Both the position numbers and the translations under genes were made by a program. A stretch of 64,000 nt of DNA from Proteus alimentorum (GTDB taxonomy: Bacteria; Pseudomonadota; Gammaproteobacteria; Enterobacterales; Enterobacteriaceae), in NCBI RefSeq assembly GCF_002607735.1, contig NZ_NBVR01000018.1, positions 248,001-312,000 of the forward strand. Direction: 5' to 3'. Under the pieces are notes generated by a model. That model did not search any database and had not been told where the DNA came from. It saw only the letters and a program-made list of their open reading frames with translations. Position 1 is the stretch's first letter, and every line of letters starts with the position of its first letter. Shown one piece after another: positions 10,674 to 21,053 of this stretch.

Positions 10674-10710
10674 CCTTTATCACTTGTATCAATCAGTGAT
10701 AAAGGTTTTT
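10674..10710 (+). terminator. phoBR terminator
   Basis: Arms CCTTTATCACT (10674-10684) and AGTGATAAAGG (10695-10705) are perfect and followed by TTTTT, 18 bases after the phoR stop. Confidence 0.85.
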
Positions 10711-10897
10711 GGTCTCATTCTTGATCTTTTTAATATCAATAAAAACTAATATCGTAGCGTTAAATTTTAATATTATTAATTAATGGTAACTTTAAGTGAT
10801 GCTAATATTCAATATTGTTGGTGATAAAATGCACAAATCATATCATGTATATTCGATGATATATGACAGTTATAACTGGAGCTGAAAAATAGTTTAG

Positions 10898-10987
10898 ATG
10901 ATTATTCTGGTTTTGGGATTGGCTATTGCCTTTTTTCATTATAAAAGTTTTACTTGTGACCAGTTATCGGCAATTTTTTCTATTTAG
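10898..10987 (+). CDS. Possible branched-chain-rich leader peptide or small membrane protein
   Basis: A 29-codon frame begins ATG at 10898 with MIILVLGLAIAFF and ends TAG at 10985-10987. Ten of its 29 residues are Ile, Leu or Val, and it lies 144 bases upstream of the branched-chain amino acid carrier gene. That would suit a translational sensor, but no good ribosome-binding site is adjacent (CTGGAG is about 20 bases upstream) and I found no clear attenuator stem. It could equally be a chance hydrophobic frame. Confidence 0.2.
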   Translation: MIILVLGLAIAFFHYKSFTCDQLSAIFSI

Positions 10988-11131
10988 TATCTGATTGCTC
11001 TACATGAAATGATTATATATGGATATTATCCTGAATAATGATGGTATGAGCCTAAATAGATATTGTTGATTTTATGTTGCGCTATATTGGCGCAAATTAA
11101 CCATTATTGTAACTATATATTAACAAAACTT

Positions 11132-12475
11132 ATGGCACATAGATTAACTTCTAGAGATATTCTGGCATTAGGGTTTATGACATTCGCCCTCTTTGTTGGC
11201 GCTGGCAACATTATTTTTCCTCCAATGGTGGGTTTACAATCAGGCGAATTTGTTTGGACAGCGGCAATTGGCTTTTTGATCACCGGTGTCGGTTTACCTG
11301 TTTTAACGGTTGTCGCATTGGCAAAAGTCGGTGGTGGTATTGAGGCATTAAGCACACCTATTGGTAAATCAATGGGGTTATTATTAGCTATTGTTGCCTA
11401 TCTCGCTGTTGGGCCTCTTTTCGCAACACCTCGTACTGCAACGGTTTCTTTTAAAGTGGGTATTGCTCCTTTAGTGGGTGATACTGAGATGTCATTGCTG
11501 ATTTACAGCATTGTCTATTTCTTAATTGTTATTGGTATTTCACTTTATCCCGGTAAATTGCTAGACAGTGTTGGTCATATTCTTGCACCGATTAAAATTC
11601 TGGCATTAGCGGTATTAGGTGTGGCCGCAGTATTTTGGCCTGCTGGTGGTGCTATTCCTGCTACTGATGCTTATCGTGATATGGCGTTGACTCAAGGCTT
11701 TATTAACGGTTACCTCACCATGGATACATTGGGCGCTATGGTTTTCGGTATTGTTATTGTTAATGCAGCCCGTTCTCGGGGTATTGATAATTCATCACTG
11801 TTAACACGTTATACTATGTGGGCGGGAATTATTGCTGGTGTATTGTTAACTGCGATCTATTTGAGTTTATTTAAATTAGGCTCTAGCAGTGGCAGCATTA
11901 TTCCGGGTGCTCAAGATGGCGCTGATATTTTACATGCCTATGTTCAGTACACTTTCGGCAATTTTGGTAGCTTCTTCTTAGCGGTACTGATTTTCTTAGC
12001 CTGTATGGTGACTGCTGTTGGCTTAACGTGTGCATGTGCAGAGTTTTTTAGCCGTTATTTGCCTATCTCTTATCGTGTATTAGTGTTGATTCTGGCGATA
12101 TTCTCAGCTGTTGTATCAAACTTAGGATTAAGCAAACTCATTGAGTTTTCTATTCCTGTATTGATTATGATTTATCCGCCTTGCATTGTGATTATTTTAA
12201 TGAGCTTCACATTACGTCTGTGGAATAATCCAAGCCGTATTATCGCACCCGCCATGGCGGTTAGCTTATTTTTCGGTATTTTTGATGCAATAAAAGCCTC
12301 TGATTATCTGAAACATTTATCACCAGAGTGGGCAACTAAATTGCCATTAAGTGAGCAAGGTTTAGCGTGGTTAACTCCTGTTCTCATTACTATTGTAGTT
12401 TGTGGTATTTATGACAAAGTTGTTGGTTTACACCATAAAAAAGTGATCCATACTGAAGCTATCAATAAGCAATAA
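11132..12475 (+). CDS. brnQ: Branched-chain amino acid carrier BrnQ
   Basis: This 447-residue sodium-coupled importer of leucine, isoleucine and valine belongs to the LIVCS family, with about 12 membrane helices. The first 30 residues ([19 protein letters not shown], then [11 protein letters not shown]) are nearly those of E. coli BrnQ. This fixes the ATG at 11132; an in-frame ATG at 11063 would add 23 unrelated residues. It lies downstream of phoBR as in E. coli. E. coli proY and malZ are missing after it; a minus-strand TA remnant follows instead. Confidence 0.95.
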   Translation: MAHRLTSRDILALGFMTFALFVGAGNIIFPPMVGLQSGEFVWTAAIGFLITGVGLPVLTVVALAKVGGGIEALSTPIGKSMGLLLAIVAYLAVGPLFATPRTATVSFKVGIAPLVGDTEMSLLIYSIVYFLIVIGISLYPGKLLDSVGHILAPIKILALAVLGVAAVFWPAGGAIPATDAYRDMALTQGFINGYLTMDTLGAMVFGIVIVNAARSRGIDNSSLLTRYTMWAGIIAGVLLTAIYLSLFKLGSSSGSIIPGAQDGADILHAYVQYTFGNFGSFFLAVLIFLACMVTAVGLTCACAEFFSRYLPISYRVLVLILAIFSAVVSNLGLSKLIEFSIPVLIMIYPPCIVIILMSFTLRLWNNPSRIIAPAMAVSLFFGIFDAIKASDYLKHLSPEWATKLPLSEQGLAWLTPVLITIVVCGIYDKVVGLHHKKVIHTEAINKQ

Positions 12476-12505
12476 AATGCAGTGAAAACAGATTGATTTA
12501 AACGT

Positions 12506-12533
12506 AAAAAGGGAAACGAAAGTTTCCCTTTTT
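12506..12533. terminator. Bidirectional terminator brnQ / hipA remnant
   Basis: Arms AAAAAGGGAAAC (12506-12517) and GTTTCCCTTTTT (12522-12533) form a perfect stem with a U-tract on either strand. It sits between two converging genes. Confidence 0.85.
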
Positions 12534-12540
12534 GTTGGAA

Positions 12541-12924
12541 TTACAGTAAGTGTCGATTTTCTTTTAAACGATCAGCAAGTGTTTTTTCTATATCTGTTCG
12601 TATTAATTTGGATACATCATATTCTTTGGCAAGTGATGAGAATCGAGCAATAACATCAACGGTATGATGAATATACGCTTGTGCTTGTTGCCAACTTCCA
12701 AAACCAGCTATTTCAGCAAGTTGCTTTATTGTCTTTAATGGTGGCTTTTTAGCATATCCAGCAAATGAAGAGATATGTTCATTTCTAGGATTGGGATTAT
12801 AAGTTACATCATAAAAAGGGGCTGGCTCCCAATGTTCATCATCATATTGAAAAAAGACACCACTATGGTTTTGTACCAATGTTCCCATTAAAACAGGATC
12901 ACCTGTAGATAACGTCCGTGTCAC
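12541..12924 (-). pseudogene. Internally deleted HipA-like toxin remnant
   Basis: This 127-codon frame looks like the two ends of a HipA kinase joined. Residues 1-30 (GDPVLMGTLVQ then GVFFQYD) match the N-terminal subdomain. From about residue 32 the text jumps to the far C-terminal part (WEPAPFYDVTYNP, EHISSFAGYAKKPPL, then a helical tail). Full HipA toxins have roughly 400-440 residues, so about 300 residues are missing, including the ATP-binding and catalytic kinase core. The frame stays open, so a small protein may still be made and bind the HipB partner, but it cannot be an active kinase. The start is GTG at 12924, with an in-frame stop four codons upstream. It is 19 bases from the regulator gene. 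Confidence 0.7.
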
Positions 12925-12943
12925 ATTTAGCTTTTAGATCGGC

Positions 12944-13237
12944 TTAAAACTCATCTTGTAATACCTCTTCAATAGTCCTTGGCATACGTGGTTTATTCAC
13001 TTTCTTAGGATCCACAACCGCATAAAGATTATTTAAATCATCAAGGCATTGCCAAAGTAACAGTAACTGGCGTAGTGAAATTTTACCTTGTAACTCAAAT
13101 TTTTTGATAGTTGAAGCAGGAACTGTACTACGCTCGGCAAGTTGTTCGCGTGACCATTTTTCTTTTTCACGCAACTTTCGTAAATGAGAGGCAAAGGCTC
13201 GACTAACATCAAGATCAGTAAGTAATGAGAGTTTCAT
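12944..13237 (-). CDS. HipB-like XRE antitoxin/regulator
   Basis: This 97-residue helix-turn-helix protein has its HTH at about residues 18-60 (LREKEKWSREQLAERSTVPASTIKKFE). This is the layout of HipB antitoxins, which repress the hipBA operon and hold HipA inactive. It precedes the shortened HipA frame in the normal hipBA order. A long, nearly perfect inverted repeat directly upstream is the expected operator. Since the kinase core of the partner is gone, this gene may now act only as a repressor or as an anti-toxin against related HipA proteins; that is inference. Confidence 0.75.
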   Translation of the reverse strand: MKLSLLTDLDVSRAFASHLRKLREKEKWSREQLAERSTVPASTIKKFELQGKISLRQLLLLWQCLDDLNNLYAVVDPKKVNKPRMPRTIEEVLQDEF

Positions 13238-13248
13238 TTGTTAGCCTC

Positions 13249-13313
13249 AAATAGATACTATAATGTCTAATCATAGCAAAAAATAGCGACTTTGGACATT
13301 ATAGTACCTATTT
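13249..13313. promoter_or_regulatory. hipBA operator
   Basis: TACTATAATGTC (13256-13267) and GACATTATAGTA (13295-13306) are perfect 12-bp arms. They extend through one mismatch to AAATAG (13249-13254) and CTATTT (13308-13313). The repeat begins 12 bases upstream of the HipB-like start. Confidence 0.65.
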
Positions 13314-13353
13314 GATTTAAGAGCAGAGCAAACAGTTTATCTTAGATTGCCCA

Positions 13354-14319
13354 TTAATTTTGATCTGTAGAATACTGTTTTTCTGCCACGGGCTGTTGGT
13401 TTTCATCTAAGTAATAATGAACGCCAGCAACAATATCATCTTCACCTTCATAGAAGATTTTAAAGCGCGTACGATTGCCGTCATGATAAGCAATCACTGC
13501 ACTACCGCCTTTTCCTAAGCAGAACTGATGAAGATTACCCGTTGATATACAAATACTGTCGTCGCCAGATACCGTGACTTTACAGTTATCGCCGGTGTTA
13601 ATTGCCACCGTGTTTTTTCCAGTCACATTGATTTGCGCTAAATCACCTGTATTAGTGACTTTTGCGCGATCTTGAGAGGCCGTAATGAAACTGCGTATAC
13701 CACTGTTTGCGACATGAACACCATTACCTGAGGCATAAATTTTGACATCGTTGCCACTATTACAAATACGGGAGCGCCCGCCTAAGCTGCCAATACGACA
13801 TTGATTACCTGTATTACATACTTTTCCTGCAAAACCAGTATTTATCAATTGATTGTTATAACCCGTATTGGCAATGCTGTTTTCATCGCCAGAAAAAGCC
13901 ACAATATTGTTACTTCCACACAAAGCAAGATCGGTGCTTAGTTGCTGACTTTTTAAGATCAATTGATGCCATTCGGTAGAAAATTGAATATTTTCAGAGG
14001 TTGGCAACATGTTGTGATAGGGCAGGCGTTGTAATGTCACACCTTGTTGTTCATTGCCGAGCAGGAACAAGATGTTTTCCATGACTTCTTGTTCCTGTTT
14101 GGCAAAGGATGCTTCACTAAAATGACGTAAATAAATATATTGAATAAAGCTTTCTATCCACTGTGTACGGCGCTGTTTTATTAACTCACTATGGATAGCA
14201 CTGTAAGTGCCTCCATCAGGAAAATAACGCAAAAACCAACGATAAAGCGAAGTTGAAACATGCAACTGTCGTAAGTCTTCTTTTGTTAATCTAATATTTT
14301 CCTTTGAAGGGACAGACAT
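13354..14319 (-). CDS. ydhT: YdhT-like protein with nonapeptide-repeat domain
   Basis: This 321-residue protein is the last gene of the ydhYVWXUT operon; the name follows from position and general resemblance. Residues 1-135 look helical and soluble. Residues 137-262 are fourteen consecutive 9-residue repeats with the pattern xxx[IVL]x[NSV][TS]G[DN], for example RAKVTNTGD and NTVAINTGD. The period does not slip, which suggests a beta-roll or beta-solenoid. The tail (KIFYEGEDDIVAGVHYYLDENQQPV) is a small strand-rich cap. No signal peptide is visible. Function is unknown; a role in assembling or regulating the oxidoreductase is only a guess. A 25-base gap separates it from ydhU. Confidence 0.75.
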   Translation of the reverse strand: MSVPSKENIRLTKEDLRQLHVSTSLYRWFLRYFPDGGTYSAIHSELIKQRRTQWIESFIQYIYLRHFSEASFAKQEQEVMENILFLLGNEQQGVTLQRLPYHNMLPTSENIQFSTEWHQLILKSQQLSTDLALCGSNNIVAFSGDENSIANTGYNNQLINTGFAGKVCNTGNQCRIGSLGGRSRICNSGNDVKIYASGNGVHVANSGIRSFITASQDRAKVTNTGDLAQINVTGKNTVAINTGDNCKVTVSGDDSICISTGNLHQFCLGKGGSAVIAYHDGNRTRFKIFYEGEDDIVAGVHYYLDENQQPVAEKQYSTDQN

Positions 14320-14344
14320 ATAAGCTCCTTACTCCATGTATTAA

Positions 14345-15142
14345 TTAGTGTCTATGGTAACCGTCAACCATACTGCGAAATGTTTGGAAGGGTGTTTTCC
14401 CTGTTGTACACAGATAAAGGTGACCAATGATAAAAAAGACACTACATACAGCTAATATTTGATGTGCGATTAATAACCATGCTTTAAATATCACTGCGTC
14501 AGCAGGAATAAATGCTGGGTTTTGAAGCAACACACCCGTTATTAAAAGCAGTGGAACTAATGCATACATCACCCCTAAATAAGCCATTTGTTGCAGTGGA
14601 TTAAACTTAACATTAAGTGTTGCTGGGAAGGGGTGATCTTCACCTTTGATAATGCCGTAGAGGTAAAAGCGAACTTGCATTAAAGCGCGCTGGAGCCAAT
14701 TTTTGCCATCAATGCGGTAAAATTTACCATTACCACCAATAAGATTAATAAGGATAAAGGATAACCAGCAAACTAAGAGCAGATAGCCACAAATTTCATG
14801 CACATTAACTAATAGTGCCGTATCGTGGGCTGAAAGCAGGGCAAAATGGTTAATCCCACCACTTAGAAGCAACAGAATAAATAAAGAGGCATTACTCCAA
14901 TGCCACAAACGCACTGCTTTAGAGTAAAGATAGAGTTTCTCTTCTTTATGCGACTCACCGTGTGGTGTGGCAAAGCGATAACGTAAGAAGCCATGCAGTG
15001 CAAGAACAAGCAACATCCCAACTAAAAGCACGCCTGCAACGATTAACCACAATGGTGAATAGTCGGGTGTGTAGATCAAGACATACTCTTTTAGTGAGGC
15101 TTGGAATTGCTCGGCATTTGGCATGATATGAACGGCACTCAT
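14345..15142 (-). CDS. ydhU: Membrane cytochrome b subunit YdhU
   Basis: This 265-residue integral membrane protein is of the PhsC/thiosulfate-reductase cytochrome b type. Several hydrophobic helices are evident, and histidines likely to ligate haem lie in RLWHWSN, HEICGYLL and AHQILAV. It should link the quinone pool to the periplasmic or cytoplasmic ferredoxins of the operon. Its start overlaps the ydhX stop by four bases (ATGA), so the two are translationally coupled. Confidence 0.85.
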   Translation of the reverse strand: MSAVHIMPNAEQFQASLKEYVLIYTPDYSPLWLIVAGVLLVGMLLVLALHGFLRYRFATPHGESHKEEKLYLYSKAVRLWHWSNASLFILLLLSGGINHFALLSAHDTALLVNVHEICGYLLLVCWLSFILINLIGGNGKFYRIDGKNWLQRALMQVRFYLYGIIKGEDHPFPATLNVKFNPLQQMAYLGVMYALVPLLLITGVLLQNPAFIPADAVIFKAWLLIAHQILAVCSVFFIIGHLYLCTTGKTPFQTFRSMVDGYHRH

Positions 15143-15810
15143 ACTTCACCTCCCTCTTGTACATGAGGCCCTACGCGGCGATAGAGATGGGGTTTTCCTA
15201 CACCATCAAGTTGATAAATATAGTAATCGTGTGTTTTGAGCCATTCTTGAATTTGAGGGCTATCTTCTCTACCAAATAACAAGGCATTTTGTGGACAAGC
15301 ACTCACACAAATCGGTGGAAAACCTTTTTGTAGTCGAGACTCAAGACAAAAATCACATTTATCAGCAACCTGTGTCACAGGGTTAAGATAACGGACTTGG
15401 TATGGACATGCTGATATGCAATAGCTACAACCAATACATTTCTCTTTATTAACACGCACAATGCCATTGGTTTCATCACGCCAAGAAGCACCCGTAGGGC
15501 AAACCGGAATACATGGCGCATCTTCACATTGTTGGCAAGAGTGTCTAAAGAAATGGTATTTATCGTTATCTTCTTTGAGGCTTAATGGAATATGAGCAAT
15601 ATCCATTCTTGCCATACCATTGGGGACTTTATTTAATCGACGACATGCAGTGGCGCAGATATTACAGCCATTACAAAGAGTCTCATCGTGGATCATGGCA
15701 TAGCGAATAGGTTTTTTTTCTGCAGTGGCTGCAAGCGCACTCCCTAGTGGTGCACTGAAAAAAATGACCGATCCCATACCTGCTACAAATTTACGGCGAG
15801 AAACACGCAT
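15139..15810 (-). CDS. ydhX: Tat-exported ferredoxin-like subunit YdhX
   Basis: This 223-residue iron-sulfur protein has a twin-arginine signal (SRRKFVAG, residues 4-11) ahead of a hydrophobic segment ending near Ala28. Four cysteine groups follow: CNGCNICATAC, CQQCEDAPCIPVC, CIGCSYCISAC and a split CDFC/CVSAC group. They suit four [4Fe-4S] clusters, as in DmsB/NrfC-type electron-transfer subunits. It probably passes electrons between the YdhU cytochrome and the rest of the complex on the periplasmic side. Confidence 0.88.
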   Translation of the reverse strand: MRVSRRKFVAGMGSVIFFSAPLGSALAATAEKKPIRYAMIHDETLCNGCNICATACRRLNKVPNGMARMDIAHIPLSLKEDNDKYHFFRHSCQQCEDAPCIPVCPTGASWRDETNGIVRVNKEKCIGCSYCISACPYQVRYLNPVTQVADKCDFCLESRLQKGFPPICVSACPQNALLFGREDSPQIQEWLKTHDYYIYQLDGVGKPHLYRRVGPHVQEGGEV

Positions 15811-15876
15811 TATTTTTGCTCCTCAGTCTGATGATGTTGTAATACCCACATCGAGTTTCGTTGATAAGGCAGAACA

Positions 15877-16593
15877 TTAAGGATTTTCATGTTGTTCTAC
15901 CTCAATCCATTCAGTTAAGCCCCGTGCTTTGCCGTAACTCATTAACGTATTGCTAAAGAGATAAGGAGCATCGTTGGATGCTAAAACTTGCTGAATATCC
16001 TGAAAGTCAGGGTGAGTTTTCATCAGTGTCAGTGCATCTTCAATCTCTGAAGCCGTGTATTGAAAGGGTTCAGACATCAACATGCTTTGTTTCAATGGCC
16101 GAGGATAGGTTTCGCACTCAAAACGAACCACACCTGCAATAGCGGTACAAATATCCGCATGGCGGTTTAATAATTGCAGTTGTGCGAAGTTATCTGACAT
16201 AAATTCATCAGAGTAGTAATAATCCTCGCCATTGAGATTTAAATGGGCGATATCAATAAACTCGTCGCTCTTTAACGCGGTTTCTAACTGTGCAATATCC
16301 TCTTCAGTCAGAGAATAGGGTGCATCATACAGCGTTGAAATGGCTAATAGTTCACCTTCTTTTGAACATTGACGTATCGCATTCGCGAGATGTTGTTCAG
16401 CAGATAATTCGGCTACCTCTGCAACGGGTTCTTTGACGATATCAGTTGAGGTGTTAGTACTACGTCCAACACCTGTTTCTGATAGTGGCAGTAACCAACG
16501 GCGACGAGAGATATCAGGTTGCTCTAAAGCAATATCTGCATCATCAGCGATATCAGGTGGTATAGAAGCCGATGCATTTTGTTCTATCATCAT
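15877..16593 (-). CDS. ydhW: YdhW, ydh-operon protein of unknown function
   Basis: This 238-residue acidic, soluble protein shows no recognisable catalytic motif, signal peptide or membrane segment. Position and length match YdhW of the ydhYVWXUT operon. The SRRRWLLPLSETG stretch near residue 29 resembles a twin-arginine motif but lacks a following hydrophobic core. It starts 19 bases from ydhV. A chaperone-like role for the AOR enzyme is possible but unsupported. Confidence 0.75.
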   Translation of the reverse strand: MMIEQNASASIPPDIADDADIALEQPDISRRRWLLPLSETGVGRSTNTSTDIVKEPVAEVAELSAEQHLANAIRQCSKEGELLAISTLYDAPYSLTEEDIAQLETALKSDEFIDIAHLNLNGEDYYYSDEFMSDNFAQLQLLNRHADICTAIAGVVRFECETYPRPLKQSMLMSEPFQYTASEIEDALTLMKTHPDFQDIQQVLASNDAPYLFSNTLMSYGKARGLTEWIEVEQHENP

Positions 16594-16612
16594 GATCTCC
16601 TTCTTTTACCGA

Positions 16613-18742
<2,130 letters not shown>

Positions 18743-18767
18743 TCAGTGATGTGATTGTCTGGATTTA

Positions 18768-19397
18768 TTAAACAGTAATTTCTTTCCATTCAATGATTTG
18801 CAGAGCACCGGTTGGGCACGCTGATGCACACTCACCACATAAATTGCATTTGCCGGATTTTTTAGTTTGTGGATTGACCGTTGCCATCATCCACGGACAA
18901 GCTGTTGTACAGGCGGCACAACCAATACAACGACGTGTATCAACGACAATACAGCCGAACTCTTCTTGATAACGGATAGCTTTTACTGGGCAGACTTTCA
19001 TACATTCGGGATCTTTACATTGGCGACATGTATCTGTTGTAAAGTTTAAATCGCCATAAAGTCCACCACCGGAGCCAATACCTTTATCACCAAAATAAAA
19101 ATGACGATGAATTTTGGTGCGAGAGAAGAATGATCCAACACTTCCATCATTCCATGTTGTACATGCCGTTTCGCAACGGTGGCATCCTGTGCAACGCGCT
19201 CTATTTGTGACTAAAACGCCTTTAGGTGTTGTGGTTAATTGAATTATTCCGCTATCTATTTCTTCTTGCTTACAACCTAAAAGAGAAAGCAATGCGGGTG
19301 CTATTGTGATCCCTGCAAGCCCTTTACCGGATATTCGCAGAAACTCTAGTCTTGATAGTCCAATATCTAATATTGGACGATGATGTGTATCAGACAT
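18768..19397 (-). CDS. ydhY: Ferredoxin-like subunit YdhY
   Basis: This 209-residue electron-transfer protein has four cysteine groups for [4Fe-4S] clusters: CTGCHRCETAC, CRQCKDPECMKVC, CIGCAACTTAC and CNLCGECASAC. Residues 13-41 (LEFLRISGKGLAG... to LLGC) form a hydrophobic segment that ends like a lipobox but lacks the usual basic start. Most of the protein aligns by eye with E. coli YdhY. It is the first gene of the operon; GGAGAT precedes the ATG. It probably donates to or accepts from the YdhV active site. In E. coli the operon is FNR-activated and repressed by nitrate/nitrite regulators. Confidence 0.92.
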   Translation of the reverse strand: MSDTHHRPILDIGLSRLEFLRISGKGLAGITIAPALLSLLGCKQEEIDSGIIQLTTTPKGVLVTNRARCTGCHRCETACTTWNDGSVGSFFSRTKIHRHFYFGDKGIGSGGGLYGDLNFTTDTCRQCKDPECMKVCPVKAIRYQEEFGCIVVDTRRCIGCAACTTACPWMMATVNPQTKKSGKCNLCGECASACPTGALQIIEWKEITV

Positions 19398-20028
19398 TAA
19401 TATTTATCTCCGCTTAACTAATTTAATAAGAAATAAGTTGTGATGATAAATTCTTTATTTACCCGCTTGCTTTATCGTTATATAAAAAATATAATAACGG
19501 TATGGTTAGCAGATAGATTATAGATTTCAACTCTTTTTATGATTAAAAAACACCTTGTAAGAAAATGTTAAATATTTGTATTTACAATGTGTTATCTCCA
19601 TTTTTTGCGTATTTTTATTATCCTTTCTGATAGTGTGGTTATTAAAGAATTTATTCTGTGATTACTATCATAGAAATAAAAATAATTCGTGTTAATTAAT
19701 TTTTTTAATTAAATGATTATTATTTTTATCTGTAATTACGAAAGAGAATAACTACTATTTATATATATTCTATTATTGAAATTAAATTAAAGGTCATTTG
19801 TTCTTATATTCTATTTAATATTATTATTTTAATAATAAATTGATGTTAGATATTAATTTTTAATTAAATAAAATATAAATAAATGGCAAAACCATGACTA
19901 GATCATTTTTATAAAAAAAGAAACCTTATCTAGTAAAAAACGATCTCTTTTGTTGTGGAGATAAAACAACACAACAAAGTGATATTGATAAAGCTAAAAT
20001 GATATTCAGAGAGATTGAGGGGGGAACG
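19398..20028. other. AT-rich region upstream of ydhY
   Basis: About 630 bp of very AT-rich sequence without a convincing gene. It must contain the ydhY promoter (leftward) and probably the start of a rightward transcript for the tiny ORF at 20029. An FNR-like dyad is described separately. Confidence 0.6.
19658..19671. promoter_or_regulatory. FNR-like dyad upstream of ydhY
   Basis: GTGAT-TACT-ATCAT matches the FNR pattern TTGAT-N4-ATCAA at eight of ten positions. It lies about 260 bases from the ydhY start, so it would need a long leader. It fits the known FNR control of ydhY in E. coli, but position and match are only moderate. Confidence 0.3.
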
Positions 20029-20139
20029 ATGAAAGTCAAACTTAAAGAATATGATATAGCTGAGTTGAGTCTTTTAGCAGTGAAGAAGAGAATGCAACTC
20101 TACTTAAATGAAATTTTGGAAAAGGCAATTGCTGCGTAG
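20029..20139 (+). CDS. Tiny ORF, possible ribbon-helix-helix protein
   Basis: ATG at 20029 opens 36 codons behind an unusually strong GAGGGGGG ribosome-binding site. The product starts with a strand-like MKVKLKEYDI, followed by two helix-like parts (AELSLLAVKKRMQ and YLNEILEKAIAA), the order expected in RHH DNA-binding proteins. An in-frame ATG at 19999 would add ten residues. The frame is open back to 19915. After the TAG stop it stays open for nine more codons to a TAA, so this may be a shortened relic of a longer gene. No toxin-like gene follows. Confidence 0.4.
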   Translation: MKVKLKEYDIAELSLLAVKKRMQLYLNEILEKAIAA

Positions 20140-20231
20140 GAAGATATTACCAGAGCTAAAAATCGTTAAAGCACTAAGTTGAAAACTTCATTTCATGATG
20201 AGTACTCATTTTTTACTAGGGTTTGTGAAAT

Positions 20232-20257
20232 AAAAAAGCCTGTTTTTACAGGCTTTT
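20232..20257. terminator. Terminator of the peroxiredoxin gene
   Basis: Arms AAAAGCCTGT (20234-20243) and ACAGGCTTTT (20248-20257) pair, with T-rich tails in both directions. It ends 25 bases from the peroxiredoxin stop on the minus strand. Confidence 0.8.
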
Positions 20258-20282
20258 AGAAATGCATTAGCTTACTGAACGA

Positions 20283-20885
20283 TTACAGTTTGCCAGAGTT
20301 TGCTTTCAGGTATTTAGCAACGCCATCTGGAGATGCGCCCATACCTTCTTGACCTTTTTCCCACTGTGCAGGACAAACTTCGCCGTGCTCTTCGTGGAAT
20401 TGCAGTGCATCAACCATACGGATCATTTCGTCAATATTACGGCCTAATGGCAGATCGTTAACAACTTGGTGGCGAACAACGCCTTCTTTATCGATCAAGA
20501 ACGAACCACGCAATGCAACGCCCGCTTCTGGGTGTTCGATGCCGTAAGCTTTGATGATGTCGTGTTTGATATCAGCAACCATTGGGTATTTAACTTCACC
20601 AATACCACCATCATCAATTGGGGTTTTACGCCATGCGTTATGAACGAATTCTGAGTCCATAGAAACGCCAATGATTTCAACACCACGTTTTTTGAATTCT
20701 TCAAAACGGTGATCGAATGCAATCAGCTCTGAAGGGCAAACGAAAGTGAAATCCATTGGCCAGAAGAAAATAACGGCAGGTTTGCCTTTGATAAATGAAT
20801 GCAGGTTAAAATCATTAACAATTTCACCATTACCTAAAACGGCAGCAGCTGTGAAATCAGGGGCTTTGCGAGTAACCAGAACCAT
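20283..20885 (-). CDS. 2-Cys peroxiredoxin (AhpC/TSA family)
   Basis: This 200-residue typical 2-Cys peroxiredoxin reduces hydrogen peroxide and organic peroxides in the cytoplasm. The peroxidatic Cys50 is in DFTFVCPSE and the resolving Cys171 in GEVCPAQW; the catalytic Arg is in ALRGSFLID near residue 126. The ATG at 20885 has CAGGAGT upstream and gives the usual family N-terminus (MVLVTRKAPDF); a longer frame adds 13 unlikely residues. No ahpF-like reductase is adjacent. Two tandem repeat elements and then an OxyR-like motif lie upstream. Confidence 0.92.
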   Translation of the reverse strand: MVLVTRKAPDFTAAAVLGNGEIVNDFNLHSFIKGKPAVIFFWPMDFTFVCPSELIAFDHRFEEFKKRGVEIIGVSMDSEFVHNAWRKTPIDDGGIGEVKYPMVADIKHDIIKAYGIEHPEAGVALRGSFLIDKEGVVRHQVVNDLPLGRNIDEMIRMVDALQFHEEHGEVCPAQWEKGQEGMGASPDGVAKYLKANSGKL

Positions 20886-20918
20886 AATGTACTCCTGTAG
20901 ATTGAAAGAGTTTGTACT

Positions 20919-21037
20919 CGTCATATTTCAAGTTGTCGCGTTGTTGACTGCGTTTATTCGCACTAGTCACATACTCTTGTATGCTCCTAGCGACTCATTT
21001 ACTTGTCGCCTAGCTACATCTCGAACTATTTGGAGTA
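20919..21037. repeat. ~119-bp intergenic repeat, copy 1
   Basis: It begins CGTCATATTTCAAGTTGTCG and ends near AACTATTTGGAGTA. Its ends are roughly inverted copies of each other (TACTC...TTCAAGTT against AACTATTTGGAGTA), and the centre has a CATAC/GTATG stem. It looks like a dispersed, imperfectly palindromic non-coding element of the ERIC or MITE kind. The family name is not known to me. Confidence 0.75.
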
Positions 21038-21053
21038 AATTCAGGGTGTTATT

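Larger units (their letters stand above)
10656..11131. other. phoR-brnQ intergenic region
   Basis: This 476-bp AT-rich gap holds the phoR terminator at its left end, an isoleucine/leucine-rich 29-codon frame at 10898-10987, and presumably the brnQ promoter. E. coli has no comparable long gap here that I can recall. No riboswitch was recognised. Confidence 0.5.
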
